From NCBI GenBank assembly GCA_004380135.1, contig QXCR01000398.1, forward strand, positions 1 through 10,007: a stretch of DNA of 10,007 nucleotides, written 5' to 3'. The translations under genes were made by a program, and so were the position numbers. Shown here piece by piece: positions 7,700 to 10,007 of this stretch (position 1 is its first letter; the number at the start of each line of letters is the position of its first letter). This DNA comes from Stemphylium vesicarium (Eukaryota > Ascomycota > Dothideomycetes > Pleosporales > Pleosporaceae). Below the pieces are notes generated by a model, which made no database searches, was not told where the DNA came from, and saw only the letters and a program-made list of their open reading frames with translations.

Positions 7700-8410
7700 C
7701 TAGGTCTAGTCGCGTATTACTTCTACACTAAGGAACCACTAAAGGTCGTCTCCCTTAGTGCATAGATACTTATCCTATATTAGCTTAATAGCCTTTATTA
7801 CTTCTTATTATTACTTTAAGTAGTACGCGATTATAATATTATCTACGTAGAAGAAGATAATCACTCTATCCTTAATTATATAATATAGCTCTTGCGGTAC
7901 TTATTTAAATCTAATTTAGGCTAAGGTTACTATAAACTCTTTCTACTAGAGTAATAGCGAGATATAGAGGCCGTATAGTGCCTTCTATACCTTAAGTAGA
8001 GTGCCGGGCTTCTGATATCCTCGCGGCATCTTTATATATATCTCTTGATCGATTACTGCGTGCACAAACGCATTTGTAACGTCGTATTGCTTTAGTTTAA
8101 GATTAAATTTAGCGGCAATTGCTATTAGCATCCTGAATAAGCGGCCTGCTAATATCGCTGCGTACGTGTCTTGGGCTGTGATATCGCGTTGCTGGTCTCC
8201 TCTCGCTACAAGTCTTGCCTTGCATTTATTAAGGCGGTGGTGTTTATTGAGTTTATACGTATAAACCCACATGTAGTCTAGTATCTGCTATCCTGCTCGT
8301 TTAACGGGCGACGCTAGGATTTCGATCTATAATTTTATTTACTTATAGCTTTTAAGGTGCGTTCTTTCTACTTCCTTAAACATTTCGTAGAGTGGGTGTT
8401 CTTCTAGTTT
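7700..8410 (-). pseudogene. Copia 2 reverse transcriptase (RVT_2 type)
   Basis: The 7985-8272 part is open on the minus strand: MWVYTYKLNKHHRLNKCKAR, then KARLVARGDQQ, DTYAAILAGRLFRMLIAIAA and LKQYDVTNAFVHAVIDQEIY (first catalytic Asp at 8081-8083), then MPRGYQKPG. An upstream block, HPLYEMFKEVERTHLKSYK, lies near 8340-8400. The YVDD box reads YVDN at 7838-7849: one Asp is lost by a change that fits TpG to TpA. The Met at 8272 is internal, not a start. Its frame equals that of the integrase and RNase H parts, showing a single pol frame. Confidence 0.9.
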
Positions 8411-8849
8411 TAAGTGTGCTATAGGTAATAATAGCAATTAGTTGCGATAGGGTTTAATCCCTTTAGCTATTAGTTATTTTAGCTAAGCTTTATTAATTAG
8501 CTTACCCTCGTGTTAACTAAAATATCTAGCCTTAGTGCCTACTATAAAGGCGGCTACCTATAGGACCGTTATTAATATAGCCTAATTAGATAGTCTTATC
8601 TTGTTATTATTATTCACTTCTTCTTAAATAAGAAAGGCTACTAGTAGAGAAGTTAGTAGTAGCGTCGGCCATGCCTCTATAACTTTCCTCCCTTAGTAGC
8701 ATCTAGTTTGTTATCTACGTAGAGTCTCCTTCTACACTATATTATTCTTATAGAATATTTCTATTTCTAGTTATTAGCTCTAAGTACTTAGAAGTTTAAT
8801 TATCTTTACCTAAGTTATAATTTCCTCTAGAGTATTATATATTAAGTTA

Positions 8850-9720
8850 TCTATTAAGTTCTTAGTTTTACTATTAAAGACTACTTCTTCGTTAAATACT
8901 ATATTATAGGTGCTAATTACTTTAGCTATAGATAGGACCTAAATATAGTAAATATTAGTTAACTAATATCTTATAAGATACCTAATTTAAGCTTTTAGGT
9001 CTAGCCTTTATAGTCTAGACTTTCCTTAGTAAGTATTATCTATTATTATAAAGGCTTTACACCTATATACTCTTAGATAAGCTTAATTTAGTCTTTAGGG
9101 TCTAGTAACTATACTATTTATAGTAGCTACGCGCGTAAAGAATATTTCGTAAGGCGATTTTCACTTATTTAGATAATTTAGGGTTCGATTGTATAGGTAT
9201 ACTACTGCTCTAGTAATTTCTAGCTAGAGTTCCTATAGAAGATTCGCATCTAGTTAAATTGCGCGTGCCTTCTCTTTTATCACACCCCTTAAGCGTTCAG
9301 CTCCTCTATTCTGTGCTTATGTATCTAGAGCGGAAGGCTTAATTCTAATTAATAGAGACGTGCACTATCTCTTAACTTCTTACTTAACTATAATAATTTT
9401 ATTATCTATCTTAATAACCTTAACTATAATATTAAATTATTTCTTTATAAATTAGACGAAGAGGCCTAGTAGGTAAATAATTAAGCGTACTAGCCTATTA
9501 TTTTTAAAGTAGAAGTCCTAAATGTATTAGAAGTATTAGTAGGTAATTAGCATTTAACTCTTTTCTTTTATAACGCTGCCCGCTTTATATTTATAGAAGT
9601 CGATAGTAATCCTCTTACTAGGGCCTTCGTTATTTAACCTTGGAGCTCTACGTATTTGGCGCTTTAATTTTGATCTGCTGCATGCATCGCATTGCACTAT
9701 AGTAATGCTGTAGAAGAGGT
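8850..9720 (-). pseudogene. Copia 2 integrase, RIP-degraded with catalytic triad kept
   Basis: Reading leftwards, QCDACSRSKLKR (about 9660-9694) is the Cys pair of the N-terminal zinc finger and its basic tail. ITIDF follows with the first Asp at 9599-9601, then VIKIDNK (Asp at 9404-9406) and AQNRGAERLRGVIKEKARA (Glu at 9296-9298). The last two are 36 codons apart, giving D-x35-E. YLYNRTLNYL and KSPYEIFFTR near 9130-9220 are copia integrase blocks. All three acidic residues survive although the surroundings carry many TAG and TAA codons. The two His residues of the finger are not recognisable upstream, where the sequence stops resembling integrase at about 9720. Confidence 0.87.
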
Positions 9721-9730
9721 ATAGCGGAGG

Positions 9731-9763
9731 ATTACTAATACTATTAGTAATAGTATTAGTAAT
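9731..9763. repeat. Palindrome, two 15-bp perfect arms with a 3-bp spacer
   Basis: ATTACTAATACTATT (9731-9745) and its exact reverse complement (9749-9763) flank AGT. The arms are built of TAATACT-like units, so a degenerate microsatellite is also possible. It lies where copia 2 integrase similarity ends. Confidence 0.8.
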
Positions 9764-10007
9764 AGCGGAAGATAGGAACTAGAGTTGAAAGTATATCTAT
9801 TAGATATAAAGGGGGGAGTTAGACACCGAGGTATTGTCGCTGTCTACTCGTTATTATATACAAATGCTAGGTTATCTAGAATATTCTATCTTACTAATAG
9901 ATAACCTAGATATACGTAATTTCTACGTCATAGATTACGTATACAAGAACGTAATAGCTACAGTAGTGCTATTCTAGCTAAAAGAGTACTAGTGCTTACT
10001 TAAGCTT
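9764..10007. other. Unassigned right end of the window
   Basis: I cannot assign this stretch. It contains AAAGGGGGGAG at 9808-9818, which resembles a plus-strand polypurine tract followed by TTAGACACCG. It also has a perfect 12-bp inverted repeat (CTAGGTTATCTA at 9867-9878 and TAGATAACCTAG at 9898-9909, 19-bp loop) and a plus-strand frame open from 9819 to 9972. It does not match the copia 1 LTR, the copia 2 LTR or any other part of the window by eye. It may be copia 2 gag/protease sequence, part of a third element, or flanking DNA. Confidence 0.5.

Larger units (their letters stand above)
6564..9720 (-). mobile_element. Second Ty1/copia element (copia 2), minus strand, 3' part recognisable
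   Basis: Reading leftwards from about 9720, one frame carries integrase, reverse transcriptase and RNase H, then a polypurine tract and a probable 3' LTR. Its LTR and proteins do not match copia 1, so it is a different family. The left end sits at the 3' end of the gypsy coding region. The five bases before it are ATACT, but the matching duplication would be beyond the right end and cannot be checked. Gag, protease and the 5' LTR are not recognisable up to 10007. The element either continues past the window or is broken near 9720. Confidence 0.8.

Noticed and set aside
766..9720. Copia 1 and copia 2 as inverted copies of the same family
   Set aside because: Their LTRs (153 bp, TGTGACGG start, versus about 208 bp, TGTATTAG start) and protein blocks differ clearly.
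1..10007. tRNA, rRNA, CRISPR array, bacterial-type operon or host gene
   Set aside because: No array of spaced repeats, no cloverleaf-like sequence, no ribosomal RNA motifs and no non-transposon protein motif were seen. The AT-rich TAG/TAA-laden text is explained by RIP of retrotransposons.

Overview
The window looks like a transposon graveyard from a filamentous ascomycete (Pezizomycotina-type) genome. I see no host gene. Three LTR retrotransposons can be read. All carry the CpA-to-TpA / TpG-to-TpA transition pattern of repeat-induced point mutation (RIP): CA and TG dinucleotides are nearly absent over long stretches, and Trp (TGG) and Gln (CAG/CAA) codons have become TAG or TAA. The chromodomain-type Ty3/gypsy integrase and the DPG-like copia protease also fit a fungal origin.

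Layout. (1) 1-765 and 5885 to about 6563 (+) are two halves of one gypsy pol gene: integrase zinc finger, DDE core, then integrase C-terminus and chromodomain. The left end runs off the window. (2) 766-5884 (+) is a complete 5,119-bp Ty1/copia element inserted inside that integrase gene. It has 153-bp TG...CA LTRs, a perfect 5-bp target-site duplication AACAA, a primer-binding site matching the anticodon arm of initiator tRNA-Met, a polypurine tract, and one gag-PR-INT-RT-RNase H frame. (3) About 6564 to at least 9720 (-) is a second, different copia element in opposite orientation: a probable 3' LTR (6564-6771), then RNase H, RT and INT read leftwards. Its gag, protease and 5' LTR are not recognisable in the window. 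(4) About 9731-10007 is unassigned, RIP-like DNA with a near-perfect palindrome, a G-tract and a second inverted repeat.

None of the elements can be autonomous now: each is full of stop codons, and catalytic Asp residues are changed in the gypsy integrase and in both reverse transcriptases. Yet almost no indels are evident. All readable blocks of copia 1 lie in one frame, the two gypsy halves rejoin in frame, and the INT, RT and RNase H of copia 2 share one frame. Mutation is patchy: islands of about 100-400 bp with normal CA/TG content and nearly open reading frames sit between heavily mutated stretches. These islands account for the few intact short reading frames. The relative order is gypsy first, then copia 1 into it. 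Copia 2 inserted at or just past the gypsy 3' coding end.
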